DNA from: Emmonsiellopsis sp. PD_33
Taxonomy: Eukaryota > Ascomycota > Eurotiomycetes > Onygenales > Ajellomycetaceae
Assembly: GCA_032988165.1 (NCBI GenBank)
Contig: JANTQF010000118.1
Span: 1 to 64,000, forward strand
DNA length: 64,000 nt
Direction: 5' to 3'
A program made the position numbers and the translations under genes. Of this stretch, positions 1 through 13,479 are shown piece by piece (position 1 is the stretch's first letter; the number at the start of each line of letters is the position of its first letter). The notes beneath the pieces are model-generated. The model was not told the DNA's origin and did not search any database. It worked only from the letters and a program-made list of their open reading frames with translations.

Positions 1-654
1 GGGGGGGGGGGGGAGAGGGGGGGGGGGGGGGGGAGGGGGAGGGGGGTTGGGGTTGGGGTCTGACATGGCTGGATGGGGCTGCAATGGTTTAAAGTAAGGG
101 GGAGGAGAAAGATGGGGAATGGCTTGCGCTTGGATGAGATGAGCGAGGGGAAGGTGAGGTATTTAAAAGAGTGAAGCAGAATGCCTGCCAGTCAGCCAGG
201 CAGCCTTTTATTTATACATCCCTTCAAATAACTAATAACTAACCAACCCCGCTCTAACTACTAACCCCTTTTCAAGACAAGGAATCTAGCGGAAAATAGC
301 ACGCAATGATTCAGCAAGGTAAGGAAAGTTTGGTATGTATAGCATTTATGCAATGAAACAACTAGTGCAGGGGGGAAAGGTAGGGAACTATCCAAAAGTA
401 GCAAGATCTCGTTCCCGTCACGTCTATTTGTCTTGTCGCCATGTCATGGCTGATACGAAAAAGAGCTCTAAACCACTGTCGTTACCCCCCCCCCTCTGAA
501 CCTCCACATAACTAACTAACAAGTTACAAAACAGCAACCCCTTCCCCCCTCCCTCTCTCAAAGCAGCTTATCTAACTTCCACCGCACCTGTATGGTCCAT
601 TCGCTTAGCTAGTAACTACATCCTTACCATCAACCTACATACCAGGAGTCGATA
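1..654. other. Host flank left of the transposon block, no gene seen
   Basis: The first ~60 bases are almost pure G with scattered A and T. The remainder is mixed composition with short C runs near 486-494 and 544-550. I see no open frame of useful length and no RNA gene. It keeps occasional CpG, unlike the block to its right, so it looks like host intergenic sequence abutting the transposon nest. Confidence 0.5.
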
Positions 655-740
655 GATACTAATAGAGATCGCTTAGTTGGACACCCCCCCTACATAATGG
701 GACACCCCCTCTAACCTGATTAGGCCTTAGTGTGGACTAA
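655..740 (+). repeat. Left terminal inverted repeat of a Mutator-like element
   Basis: This stretch aligns over about 86 bases with the reverse complement of 27,977-28,062. Shared blocks include TTAGTT, CCCTACATAATG, GACACCC, CTCTAACCT and GCCTTAGTGTG; most mismatches are C/T or G/A. A transposase relic starts about 150 bp inside, as expected for a MULE. I could not find a convincing 9-11 bp target duplication outside the repeats. Confidence 0.75.
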
Positions 741-885
741 GTGGGACTAGCATTCTTTTTAGCTTCTACTTTAAACTCTTGTTAAATCTCTCATTAATTG
801 TTTGATCTCTCTATCTTCCTTCAACTATCCATCTCCCTTCCTCTACTATACTATATTTAATTGCTTAAATTGCTCAAACTCACAC

Positions 886-2663
886 CATGGATCTCCTACC
901 CCCCCCAAATGCCTCCTACAACAGCTTTGAAGAGGCTAAAAATATGATTAATGCATTTACAGTGCCTCAGAGCTATGCTACTATTATCTGATGCAGTGTG
1001 AAGAAGAGAGATACAATTATTTGCTACTATCTCTACTGTGATTACTCATGCCTGCCTTGAAGTAAAGAAAATACTCTATCTCAATGGAGATTATAGTCTT
1101 ACTGCCAGAACTACCCATTTAACCTTATTATATAGTTTTTCAAGCTATTTAAGATCTAAAATTTTAATCTCTATAATAATTAGTATAACTACCTTTCTAC
1201 ATACTGGTCATTACATCTAACACTTTACTAATAGTATTTTTATGAGGTTGAAGATCATGTCTGGGCTCAGCTTAATATAAATACTATATTCTATTAGATT
1301 CTTAACTTTCTAATTGATGTTTTTACTAATGAATTCAATTTTATATGATAAGATATTAATAATTTCTCACATTAAATAAGGATTAAATATCTCAATGGTT
1401 GCATACCTCTCTCAGCTCTACTAGAGAGACTCTTAGAAGATAATAACTGAACTTTTAGTATTAATTATTATAAGAATTATACTCTTAAATCTCTATTTCT
1501 TTCACATAATATTTTGATTGCATTACTATAATACTATTCCTTAGTTATTTTCCTGAATACTACCTACAAAACCAACCACCTTAAGATGCTACTACTTAAT
1601 ATTATGAGGATAACTACTTTGAATGAGATATTTTTCATTGGATTTTACTTCCTCTCTGGGCAAAAGCAGAGTGATTTTACCTGGGTGATGAGAGAACTAT
1701 AGTTACTATATTCTAACATACAAATTACCTACCCCCTGACTACTCTTATTAATAATGATGAGTAACTACATGATACTCTTACTAAAATTCTATCTTAAAC
1801 TACTGTTCTATACTGCTTCTAGCATATATATACTAATATTTTCAAATGATGTCATTCTGAATTCTGTTCTGTGATACTTTACACTATAAATATATGTACA
1901 TGACTATTGTCATTGGAATTACAGGGGTAAATTGATAATCTTTAGTAGGATTTTCTTCAAGTATGGAACTGTATCATCCACTCTTGCACTAAGGAGAATT
2001 TCAATGAATGATAGATAGAATTTAAAGCTATAAATAAGAAGACTTATAGCTCTATTCTAACTTATATGAAAGACATCTAGCTATCATAAAAGAAGTGCTT
2101 TATTCATATCTAAATTAATAAGTATTTTCATCTCAATAAAAGTGCCACTTTCATTATTAAATCTACTTACTAATTATTGAAAAATAACCTTAAGAGTAAC
2201 CTCCATGATTTGAACAGTACAGTGACCTAAATGGAGAGGACTATTTTATAGATTAATAGAGGTATAAAGTAACATATAGAGAAGGTGTAGTTAGCAGTTA
2301 GCCTAGAGCTTCTTACCTCTCTATTTAAAGATATTACCTGCAAAATCTCACCTCTTGCACTTCACAGGATAAAGAAGCTAATAGTTGATAGTAGTTTAAT
2401 ATATCTAATATATCTTCTATAGTGTAAGTAAATCCTTTGAACTACTATAAGACTTCTTTATCTGCATGAAATTAATGATCTTTACTAGAGTAAGTAATAT
2501 TACTATATAAAAGCTTTATATATTCTCATATTCTCATGTCCTTCTGCCCATACTCCTTAGCTTAGATTAGTCAGCCTGACTGACAACACCTATATTATAG
2601 AGCTTCCAGAGACTTAGGAGAATCAAGCTTTTTACTATAATATTAATGATGCACAGTATTCTT
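886..2663 (+). pseudogene. Mutator-like (MULE) transposase relic
   Basis: The start reads MDLLPPPNASYNSFEEAKNM, which resembles the N-terminal FAR1/MULE-type DNA-binding region of fungal MULE transposases. Near 1,556-1,680 it reads NTTYKTNHLKMLLLNI and later GFYFLSGQKQ-like and FTWVMREL, the recognisable core of the MULE transposase domain. The first catalytic Asp of that motif (D-x-T-Y) is Asn here. Stops (TAG, TAA, TGA) and frame changes occur throughout, so no product can be made. The C-terminal part near 2,540-2,663 is repeated at 27,240-27,412. The identification rests on motif memory, not on a search. Confidence 0.7.
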
Positions 2664-3537
2664 ATTACAATTAATAGCATGTCTTGAGTTTCAATGGGTT
2701 ATTCAAAGAAATAAATCCAACCCTCTGCAGGCCCTTACTGGAAAACCTACCTCTCACCTTTAATGATAGACTCTACAGGATGTCTGTGAGCCTTACAGTT
2801 AAAACCATCTAACTAGCTCACCATCTAATCTTATATGCAACTAATGATAGTCCTTACATTCACACAATAAGTTAAAACATTCTTTAAGTACTAGTTAAGT
2901 ACATAATCTCTGCTGCAGAATACCTAGAGGCCCTGTTGAAGTTAAACACTCTACTTACAAGCTAAGTCCAAACTCACAGTGCTAGTATAAAGATAGAGAG
3001 TTAAGATACAGTAGAACTTCCAGCATACTTAGTAGATTGAATAATTAATAAAGCATCTTTTCAAAGTAACATCAAATGGTTCATATACAGTGCAAAACTA
3101 CTACTAAAGGACTCTAACTACTTAGCTTTCATATAGTTACATATACTCTTTATACTCTCATCTGAGTCCTCTAAATCATCACAACAGCTCTCAGTTCTAC
3201 TCTCAACTGAGTAAATAATAATAAACAAGCAGACAACAGCTTTAGAGATAGAAGCCCTGACAGATAATCTAGAAGAAACTACAATAAATGCAGTAATGAA
3301 TACCCTGTATCCTCCTGATACTTATCTTAAGATTATTTAGAAGCTGAATCTAATTATCTATTTAAATAACCTATAACTTAGACTTCTAATATAGAACACT
3401 GAGACATCTACAACTACCTTAAAGTTAGCTTAGAATTCAAAATAAATAAACCCAGTCTCTTACTCTTTTTTTTCCCTCTCTTCTGTGTTTCTCTCATCTT
3501 CCTTTTTGCCCTTATCCATGATGTTAAATGTGAAATT
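2664..3537. other. Degenerate AT-rich stretch between MULE relic and gag
   Basis: No recognisable domain. Short open stretches exist, but none extends beyond a few dozen codons without RIP-type stops. It may hold the 5' LTR and leader of the plus-strand chromovirus. I could not find its matching LTR partner downstream, so the left boundary of that element is unresolved. Confidence 0.35.
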
Positions 3538-5651
3538 CACTGTTTAAGATGCTAATAATGATACTCAACTAATAGAAGTTTCATAATATTAGAGTTTACT
3601 CTCTATTACATTATTAGCAATCAACTAACTTCAAGATTGCCTATTTGAATAGAATAATCACTTATCTCAGTAAAATGCTTATATTTACTGAGCTGACAAT
3701 CCTGACCTAGTATACCCATTAAGAAAGTATCTAGTCAGACCTATCAAGTCATCAAATAGGATAGCTAATGACAACATTAATATACTTACTATTAATAGTG
3801 TTACTACTCCAGCTGCACTGACAAACAGTGATAGTTTATCTGCTAGATAGATATACACTATCACTCAACTGATCTAAAAGCAACTTCATGAGACTCTCAC
3901 TAAGTTAGAAGTTAGTATATTATGCTAGTAAATATCTAATAAGGATAATCATCAACTTCCTCCTGGCTGAGATAATGAAGGCCTAGAAGAATCAGCCTGT
4001 GAATGCAGTGCCAGCCTGGCACCCAGCTATTAAACTTAAGATGGTCAAGGAAGTCAATATGCTCCATATATATCTAATACCTTATAAAAGGTGATAGATA
4101 TTGGGATCTTCTGGCTAGACACTACTAGATTCAATAACATTTAAGATAAGAATCATAGAACCTACTATTAAGACATCTTTTCCTTCATTACCCACATTAA
4201 GGTAGCAGCACAGTCAAAAGATATAATAATTATTAAATAGGACTTACTGATCTATTTTCATAGCACAGCTAACACATGGTAGATTTCAGAAGTATTAGAT
4301 GTGATCAGATATAGCCTTCTGAACCACTCAGACAGTGTAATGTAAATCTATAAAGCTCTGGAGACTTAATTTAGAATGGCATCCAGTAAGTTTCTTAATA
4401 AGTTTAATAAGATATACTACATGGTACAGAATACTCAGAATGGCTGTAGCATTATAGTGTTTATAGCTGAGCTAGTCCATGCAGCTAAACACTGCAGCCA
4501 CAGTAACAATGAGGATATATTAGTTCTATATCTATAGAAGCACCTTGACCTGCCTCTACACCTCATGATAGATAAACCTAACCCCAGAATAATTATAGAG
4601 AAGTTTATTGCTCTCTTAATTAAGAAACAATGCAACTAAAAGGATAAGTATCACTAAAGTAACTATTATGAGTATAACTAGCCCATTAAAGATGCCTATC
4701 AACCATAGAACTTCTAGAATGAAAGGGACAGCTATAGCTTATAGGAACAGCACACTTATAATGACTATCAGAATAATAGGCCCAACTAGGATAAGAAACC
4801 CCAGGGTGAAGTTAGGCCTAATAATCAGAACTACTGAAATGATAATCAGTACCTTAATAGTCACTATAATTAGAATAACTAACACTATTAGAATTACTAG
4901 AATAACAACTATAATAATAATTATTAATATTAGAATAATAATAACTTCTAACAACAGAACAGCTATGAAAATACCAGCTATCAGAGATGTGACATACAGG
5001 TAAACTGAGCTAACAGTTAATAAAAAGATAACTAATAAGATGATCAAGATAATATAGACCAGCAAGATAATAATCCCCATAAAGAGATTAATAATTACTT
5101 AGCCTTTAATGATGAGTATAATACTTTTGACTACTTAAACTATGATATAACCTTTGCATTTAACAACTAATTGCATGACTATATTATAGAGCACCATGCA
5201 GATGGGGATAGATCAGCTACTTAACATATTAATATCTTACTATCAGTAATCTCATTTAGAAGGCTATAGATATACACTTCAGATAGAATAACTTTCTAGT
5301 TTTAATATTATATTATAGTGAAGGTATTTATTATGAAGTCTGATATGACAGATAATATATATTTAGATAGTAGATGTACCATGACACTCATTAATTATAA
5401 CTGACTCAAGCAGTAGGATTCAGAAGTTAAGATAATTCAATCTAAGTCTGTAATAGTACAGGGCATTGGCAAAGAATCAGTCTCATCAGAGATTATAATA
5501 ATCTCACTTCATATGCTAGTAACACTACCATCTGGAAAGCCCATGATTGCCTGACTCTTCATTGAAGCCCACATCATTAATAACCTGCAAGTAAAGCTAC
5601 TTGTAGGGGTAGATAACCTTGAACCAGAGGGCCTGGTCCTGGATTTCTCAA
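3538..5651 (+). pseudogene. gag and protease relic of the plus-strand chromovirus
   Basis: Around 4,380-4,640 the frame reads KFLNKFNKIYYMVQNTQNG and DLPLHLMIDKPNP, typical of a Gypsy-type Gag. It continues into an Asn/Gln/Tyr-rich tail (4,680-5,060), whose low complexity also creates spurious open frames on both strands. At 5,365-5,400 it reads YLDSRCTMTLIN, the retropepsin active-site region with Arg in place of the Gly of D-S/T-G. The flap-side part reads GVDNLEPEGLVLDFS just before the insertion at 5,652. Numerous TAG/TAA codons show it is dead. Confidence 0.7.
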
Positions 5652-5962
5652 TGTAAGGAATCACCCATAGGGTAGAGCATAGAGGTTATAGAATAATATG
5701 AGAGAATATAAACATATAGTATAAAGAGTTGATAACTTGATTATATTAAATATAGAGGTAAGAATATAGCAAAGCTATTTACTAGCCCTATAAAGATAGA
5801 GGGGCCAGCAAAGATTATATACATTAAGGTCTCAGACTCACTTAGATAAGTCTTATGTAAGCCTCTACCATTATAGCTTCTGAGCCCCCTAGGCTTACTT
5901 CTTCAAAGGCTCTCTAGCCTAACAGCCTTAGATCTTCACCCTATGAGCCCATGATTCTCACA
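5652..5962 (-). repeat. 3' LTR of element A
   Basis: 311 bp running from TGTAAGG to TTCTCACA on the plus strand, so TG..CA ends. It aligns along its length with the repeats at 12,680, 20,144, 20,854 and 22,851. The left flank is CTCAA (5,647-5,651), matching the base run after the far LTR at 21,157-21,161. Confidence 0.85.
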
Positions 5963-6796
5963 ACTACCTCCCCCTTCACAGGCCTGGCCCCCAGGCCTTA
6001 GTAGTAGTATAGATTTATGCTGTATTGACATTCTGGCAGGTGATCATATAGTTGGGTGGATGTAGTGTTATAGGTAGTAAATGTAGGGATCTAGTAGATA
6101 AATATGCAGGCAAAACATTATATTAGCTCTAAAGTGTTATAGTGGACTTTAATTTATCTAAATCTCACAGTCCTTCTAACCTTCAGGAGTTCAACCATCC
6201 ACAACATAATTTTAGTAAGTATAATATTCACTTAATACCAGTGTTTTTCATGTTTTTGAGCATTCCAAGTGAGTGTTTGACTTCAAATATATAGGCCTTC
6301 ATTGTTTTTTCATTGAAATAGCCCTTTATTTAATGTTTTTGAAGTAAAGAGGAATTTCATGAAGTAAGATTGAATCCTCATTGAGATCTTATAGAGTTCT
6401 GATCTCACAGAGTCCCCATTCCTCCCCCCTCTTTTTAAATGCTATATGATAGAGTAGAGAATATGCTAACAGATCATATAGTAACTATATTAAATCCCTT
6501 AGAAGTCCCTATTCTTATAATGTAGCTAGAAGACACCTGTATTTGCTGCATTTCAGCTATATTACCCTATATTATTATAGCCTCTTATATAGGTACTACT
6601 GCAGGCAGATGTGGGAGGTGCAGATATAATTATAAATATATAAAGGTAAGTCTGTATTATCCTATCTTGAGGGCATATACTGATGTGGTTTTAGATACTA
6701 GAGCATTTCCAGGGCCATTTAGAAGGAATTCTGTGAATAGTAGGTCTCCTCTGGGAGCAGACCTAGGACTGATGTGTCTACCAGGATATCCACACT

Positions 6797-7570
6797 TTGG
6801 TGGTTCTGAATCTGGTCAATGATATTCTTAGGTTTTTAGACATTAAGAGATCTAAGCTATTTACTCATATCTCATCTGCCCCTGCTTTCATCACTTCTTT
6901 AACCTCTAAGCTCATCTTTATACCTGCTGGCCCCTCTGCCTCTGCCCCTACCTCCTTACCTGCCCCCATCTCCTTACTCAGTATATACAATGAGGCTTGG
7001 CTGCATCCTCCTGGTGAGCATACAGCTCTGAACATCTGCTACCACTATGTCTGGAATATCACCAAGAATCCAGGTTAGATCTATGAGCTTGGGCCCAGAC
7101 AGCATAAGTGCCTTCACTGTTCCCACAAGTAGAAGCTATATCTTTTGATAAGTGTTCTTAGTGTTCTGAGTCTTCTACCCTTCACTAATATAGTACTATA
7201 GGTGCCTAAATTTACTCATATCACTGTTGACACCATTCTTGTGCAGGCTGACATCTCTACTACTATCATAAATGTGAATGAGGACCTGCAGGATAAGCCT
7301 CTCAATATAGACACTCTATAGATTGTACAGTTACAGGCTCAGAGAGTCATTTTACAGGTATGAAAGGATAGAGCATTTCATGTTGACTTTGAGAAGAATG
7401 ATAAGGTTCAGAAGGCCCATCAGGCAGAGTGGGAGGCAGCTCACTAGAGGAAGAAGAATGAGTAGTAGAAGATCAAACATGCTATGAATAGACAGATGAA
7501 GTTAGAGGGCCTAGAGGGTGAGAAGAATGATGCAGGTGCAGGTGCAGATATGAGTACTACTATAATATAA
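6797..7570 (+). pseudogene. Opposite-strand accessory ORF in element A
   Basis: On the strand opposite to gag-pol, one frame holds for about 258 codons from ~6,797 to the TAA at 7,568-7,570, interrupted only by RIP-type TAG/TGA codons. It starts with a Pro/Ser/Ala-rich part, then reads PPGEHTALNICYHYVWN, then a Cys pair KCLHC near 7,107. It ends in a basic, Glu/Lys-rich part with HQAEWEAAH and KHAMNRQMKLEG. Element B carries a homologous ORF in the same place. I do not recognise the family; the Cys/His spacing suggests a small zinc-binding fold. The 5' limit is uncertain. Confidence 0.55.
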
Positions 7571-7639
7571 TCTCTTTTCTTTTTCCTTTATTTTATAATA
7601 GTTATAATATTGTACTCATAAGGTTATATCCCCTTGAGG

Positions 7640-10600
7640 ACTTAAATAAGATCTTCTTTTCTTACTTTTTAATTATATTCAATTTTTAATTAACTCTATA
7701 TACATGATAGATCTATTTCTTCACCCTTTACTTTTTGTAGCATACATCATAGTCATCATATTAGACCTCATATTCATAAACTACCTCTTAGGCATTCTTA
7801 AAAGCTTTAATTAGCTCCTAGGAGTTCTCATCCTCTATGCAGCTCTTTCATTTGATAAGATATTTAACTTTCCCATCACACATCTTATACTTATCAAGAA
7901 TCTTCTTAATCTCCCACTGATTTTCAACATCAATTTCAATTGATTCAGCCTCCAGAATCTTACCATCTCAAGTATGATACAGCTCTAGGAGAGAGACATG
8001 AAAGATAGGGTAGACATCACAGAATTAAAGCATCAATTTTAGCTTGTAAGTTTATTTGCCCCAGGCATCTATTATTTGAAAAGGACTCAGCTGACAGTGA
8101 TTTAGCTTCATAATAGAGTATAATGTTAATATATTAGTGCCACAGAGTATAACCTAGTCACCAATTTTTAAGGTCATGAGCATATAGCACTGGTCATAGT
8201 ATTTTTTCTGGGACTCCTTAGCCTCTATAATTAGGCTTCAAAGAAGTTAGCACATCTAGTTAATGGCCTTTACTCTTGTAGTAGCATCCTGAGACACCCC
8301 CCTCTCAGGTTCACATTTAATATCCATATAGGTAGAGGTCTTCTAACCCATGAGAGTACAGAAAGAGGTTATTTGTATTGAGCTATACTAGGTATTATTA
8401 TATACTTATTAGGCATGTAGCAGCCATTGCATCCAGTCATCCTGCATGTAATTATAATAGATATAGAGGAAGTATTCAAGAGTTTGATTCTAGCACTCTA
8501 TTTAGCCATCTATTTGAGAGTAAAAGGCCATGATCAGTTTCCTGCAAACCTTGAGCATGAAGTAGAGTATTAATCAGAATTTGCTTGTAAATAGGGAGCC
8601 TCAGTTGCTGATAATATTCTGAGGTAATCTCTAGTTTTTAAATAGATTTCATGTAATGAGGTCAGCAAGTTTGTGGGCCTTAAGATCTACTGTGGTTGAG
8701 ATATAGATTACTCACTTGGTGAATATTTCCATAAATACTAAGATTAAATTGTAGATCTTCCCATACAGTTAACATGAAGATAGACTAATGATGAAATTCA
8801 TTGTAATAGTCTCTCAAATACATCTAGAGACAGGTAGTGACTCCAACATGCCATACTTCTTATAGTAGTGTATCTTGACATGTTAGCATATATCATATAT
8901 TTTAATATATTCCTTGATATACCAGCTCATCCCATGCTAATAGTATTTACCAGCTATCACTTCATACATTCTATAGTTCTCAAAATAACCACCTATTAGA
9001 TCATCATAATTTGTGCAAAGGATCTCATTCTTAACAGCAGCATTGTTAAGGATATAGATACAACTATTATACCTGATTAGCTTATTTAAGCTAATAGATC
9101 AGGATAAACATTTGGCCTTTAAGCTTGTAGGACTATCTTAAATTCTGCTCTAAACCCCAGTACACTTGGCATTCTGAGCTTGAATGCAGAGTAGGAGATC
9201 AATTAGTAGCTCTAATAGCTTATATGTATAGGCCATCTCAGACTCAAATACCTGATTAATAAAGAGTCATGACATCAGGGGCCCTAAGTTGCCTCCTATA
9301 ATGCTAGTAGCAACATTCTTATCTACAGGTACATTCTGAACCACACAGGCTATAAGGGCATTAATGTAAAGAATGTGCTCTTCAAGAGCTTTTAAATTGA
9401 ATTCTGAGTATAGATTAGTTATGCACTTGATGGCTATCATAATCATCTAATCTAATTCTATTAATTTACAGTTAGATTTCAGTGGTTCAAGTGTCTGGTC
9501 TCAGAGCTTTTCTTGTAATATAAGCTAGAAAATGAGTAGTTCAGCTTTTCTAATATAATTAGAGTAATGACTCAGCACATCTACAGGGTTCTTAGACCCA
9601 GAACAGTACTTAATTATAAAATTAAACACTATAAGTATCTCTATCTAACATATCTGATGTCCATTCAGCTGAGTTGTCATCATAAAGCTTCACAGATTAG
9701 CATGGTTAGAATACACAATAATTAGATATTTACTACTATGTAGGTAGTGTTACCACTACTTGAATGATTTGATAATAAATAGAAGTTCACTATTGTAAAT
9801 TTAATACTATCATTTCATATTAGAGAGTTTGTAGGATCAGAACACTATAAGGTGCCAGAGGCTATCAGACATCAATTGAGAGAGCACTGTAGTAATAATA
9901 ATACTAAATGTGTCAGGTTCAACTTTGAGGCAGCAATCAGGATTAAAATGAATAAGGAGTAGTTCTTTTTGAAAGCTATCCTTAAGGTTCATAAAGGCCT
10001 TCATGGCAGATTGATCTAGTGTGATTAGCATATTATTTCAACTTTTTCAGTTCTCCCCCCTCTTTGTGAGGTCTGTTAACAGAGCAGATATAGTCACAAA
10101 TCCCCTGACAAAGTAGTAATAGAAGTTGATAAAGCTAAAGAAGATCTGAAGTTCATAAATTGTCATTGAGACTAGCCATTTAAAGATAGAGGCTACATGG
10201 CTGGGCTTCATCTTCACACTGTTGGTAGAGATGATAAAACCAAGAAAATCAATATAATCCATGTGAAAAGTACACTTACTGACCTTGACAAAGAGGTTGA
10301 ACTTATATAGGCACTTCAAGACTACCTTAATATGTTCCTCATGCTCCTTAATAGAGTTAGAATAGATGATAATGTCATTAAGGTAGATAATGTAGCAGGT
10401 GTCAAGAAGATCACTCAATGCTTTATTAATGTAAGCCTGGAAGATCACTGACACATTGATGAGGCTAAATAGTAGGACATAATATTTAAAGTGTCTATAT
10501 TAGGTGCAAAATGCAGTTTTCCACTCATCACCCTTATAAATATAGATCTAGTAGTAGGTATTTTATAGGTCAAGCTGCATATAGATCTTCACACCCATCA

Positions 10601-12640
10601 GGTGATCAATTGTCTCACTAATAAGAGGAAGAGAATAGTAGTTCTTAATTATTATAGCATTCAACCTGCAGTAATTAACATAGAGATAGAGACTTTCATC
10701 TTTCTTAGGCACAAATAGAATAGACATGCTCACAGGACTTTTTGAGTACTTGATTCAGTCTTTCTTCAAGCTTATCTCAATATAATTCTTAAGGACTTTA
10801 AGTTCCTTAACCAAAAGGTTATAGATAGGTTGATAAGGTAAATTCTTGCTCAGCTCAATATTAATTGTATGATCATGTAAAGTATGCATAGTAAAGTTAG
10901 GGTTCTCATCAAAAAGCTCCATATATTCCTCATAGGGTGCAGGCAGTTTGAATTCAGTAGTCATAACACCTCTGAAAAATATAACAGATTTGCTACCAGA
11001 ATCAAAATTATGAGAATAGATGATAAAGGTAGCACTATCTATATAAACCACATCCTTGAACTCTTCTAGTTCCATGAATTTAATAGCATTCATACTTATT
11101 AATTTATAGCACTACATCTATAAAGACTAATTGATATCAGGATTTAATTCTTTCAGCCACAGATAGCTAAAGATAACATCATAACTCATCATATTGACAG
11201 CCTCAAAGCTATATTTATAATCACAGATCAGACTGTCAATATTAACTACTCTCATCAGTATTCACTACTTACTAAAGGATAGAATCTTATGCCCATCAAC
11301 AGCTTTAACACATCTAGATGGGGATTTAAAATTAGATAGATGTTACTTTACTCATATTTAGCTAATAAAATTATACTTAGCTTCAGAATCAATAAGTACT
11401 CAGATTACAGTGAGTCCATTTATAGTTATAATTCAGACTAATATTACCACAGCTTTACTGCTTTGTCTTCAATTAGTTTCTATCTCCAGTGCTGTTACAG
11501 CAGTACATAAGGGGATGATTAGTTTTTTATCAATTAGCCTTTAAGGTGCTTATCAGGATGTTTCCTTCAGTAGTTCTTCTTAATGTGTCTATTAATGTTA
11601 CAGTGGTCACACTTCTTCAAAGCTCATAAGAGGAATTAGCCACTATCAGATCTTTGATTATCCATGTATAACTATAAGTTCTTGTTATCCTGGCATTCAC
11701 AACTGCAGTCCTAACAGTGGTTCCCATCTTGAGAGCATGAGGATTAAGTCCTCTTGTCATACAGGGCTAATCAGTATAAATTCAGACTTTCTTCTAGAAA
11801 GGACATTACCCTCAGTATTTCCTTGTAGTTAGTTGGCTTATAGTCTCAATTAGTGACCACTTGATTGATTTCTGGTATGACCTTGTTGTGGAGTGTCTAT
11901 ATACACTGTGCCTCTATCTGAGGGACAGAAAGAGAGAGTTCAAGCTTGCTAAGATAGTCTATAAATTTATGAACTATTTAATTGATATATTACCTAATCT
12001 CCTTATATTTACAGATAGTATTCTACTGTCAAATCTATAGATCATTGATCTGATACTCTAGAAACTCAAAGAATGACTCTAGGTCAGAAAAATAGCCTTT
12101 AACCTCTAACTTCTTATCAAAATATTTAATTCATTTAGTATGAGTAATGATAGTATCTAGTCAGAGCTTTACATCATTCAGCTCTCATTAATTTCTATCT
12201 TTAGGAATTTCATCATAATAGTCTCTATGATAGTGTCACAGTGGAAGTGAGTGTATATTTCATCATGCAGAGCTCAGTATTCACACATGTCCTTAACCTT
12301 GTAGGTTGATTTGATATTAAGATAGGGCATGCAGGTATAGGAGATCACACAGCCAGTAATATTAGTACAGGCTCTAGAGGTTCTTTGCTTCAGAGTTTCT
12401 ATCTAGTAGTGTCAGCTAGGCAAGTAGTTCAGATAGTAGTGAAGTCTATAATCACTATTATTCATATTAGTATCTCTATCTTTACTTAAGCAATCTGAGC
12501 TACAGTTACAGTAGTAGGAAGTCCTAAAAGTAAGTTTCATATTCATAGTACTTAGGGTCTCTATCTTCTCATATCATAGATCCTCAATCATTTGAAGATA
12601 ATAGGCCTTAGCCTCCTATTCATATTGCATCAGCTGAAGT
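7640..12640 (-). pseudogene. gag-pol relic of element A
   Basis: Read on the minus strand from high to low coordinate. A zinc knuckle CDHCNINRH lies near 11,600-11,640, with the final Cys mutated to Tyr. The retropepsin reads VLIDSEA near 11,375-11,395. A linker (10,755-11,093) has the LPAPYEEYMELFDENP pattern seen before Gypsy RT. RT (10,047-10,700) has YLNDIIIY near 10,365-10,395. RNase H lies at 9,837-10,010 and the integrase at about 8,450-9,400. The chromodomain is at about 7,760-7,922. The D-to-N change at the RT YxDD box and many stops show it is inactive. Confidence 0.75.
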
Positions 12641-12679
12641 TTCAAGAGATGTTGCTCCACCTAGCAGTAAGTCTCTATC

Positions 12680-12980
12680 TATAAGGATTGCCTGTAGGGT
12701 AGGGTGTAGAGGTTATAGAACAATGTGAGAGAATATAAATGCATAGTATGAAGGATTGATTATATTAAATGTAGGGATAAGAACATAGCAAAGCTATTCA
12801 CTGGCTCTATAAATGTAGGAAGCCAGCAAGGATTATATACATCAAGGTATTGGGCTTGCTTAGATAAGCCTTACATAAGGTCTACTAATATAACCCCTGA
12901 GTCCCTCTGGGCTTACTCCTTTGAAGGCTCTCTGACCTGGCAGGCACAGGTCTTCACCCTGTAAGCCCATGGTTCTCACA
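12680..12980 (-). repeat. 3' LTR of element B
   Basis: 301 bp from TATAAGG (TG mutated to TA) to TTCTCACA. It is followed by ACTATCTCCCCC, which parallels ACTACCTCCCCC after the LTR at 5,652-5,962, so both are followed by the same polypurine-side internal sequence (read from the minus strand). It is preceded by CTATC, the duplicated target. Confidence 0.85.
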
Positions 12981-13479
12981 ACTATCTCCCCCTTTCACAG
13001 GCCTGGCCTCCAGGCCTCTGCAGCAGGCATCAATTCACACTGTATAGTCATTTTTTGGTGGGTAGTTCACATAGCTGAGTAGCCACAGTATTATACCATA
13101 GTGAATGTAGGTCCAACAGGTAAATGCACAGGCAAAATGTTATGCTAGTCTCAAAGTGTTGTAGTGAGTAATCTTTAATTTATCTAAATCTTATAGTCCC
13201 CCTGACCTTCAAGAGTTTAACCCTCTGCAGCATAATCTCAGTGAGTGCTAATATCTTTCAACACCTACATTTTTTACCCTTTAGAGCATTCCAAGCAATT
13301 ATTTGGCTTCAAATATATAGGGCTTCATTGTTTTTTTATTGAAATAACCCTTTATTTGGTGTTTTTCTAGCAAAGAGGGGTTTCACAGAGTTGAGCCAGA
13401 TCCTTATTGGATTCTTTACAGAGTTCCTCATTCCTCCCCCCCCTTGCAAAAGGCTCTATAGTAGGGTAGAGAACATACT

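Noticed and set aside
1..60. G-rich start of the window as a telomere
   Set aside because: No TTAGGG-type repeat array; simple G-rich low complexity only.
4668..5080. Opposed ORFs, one a very hydrophobic 113-codon frame
   Set aside because: The hydrophobic frame is the antisense of the Asn/Gln-rich Gag tail; low complexity keeps it open.
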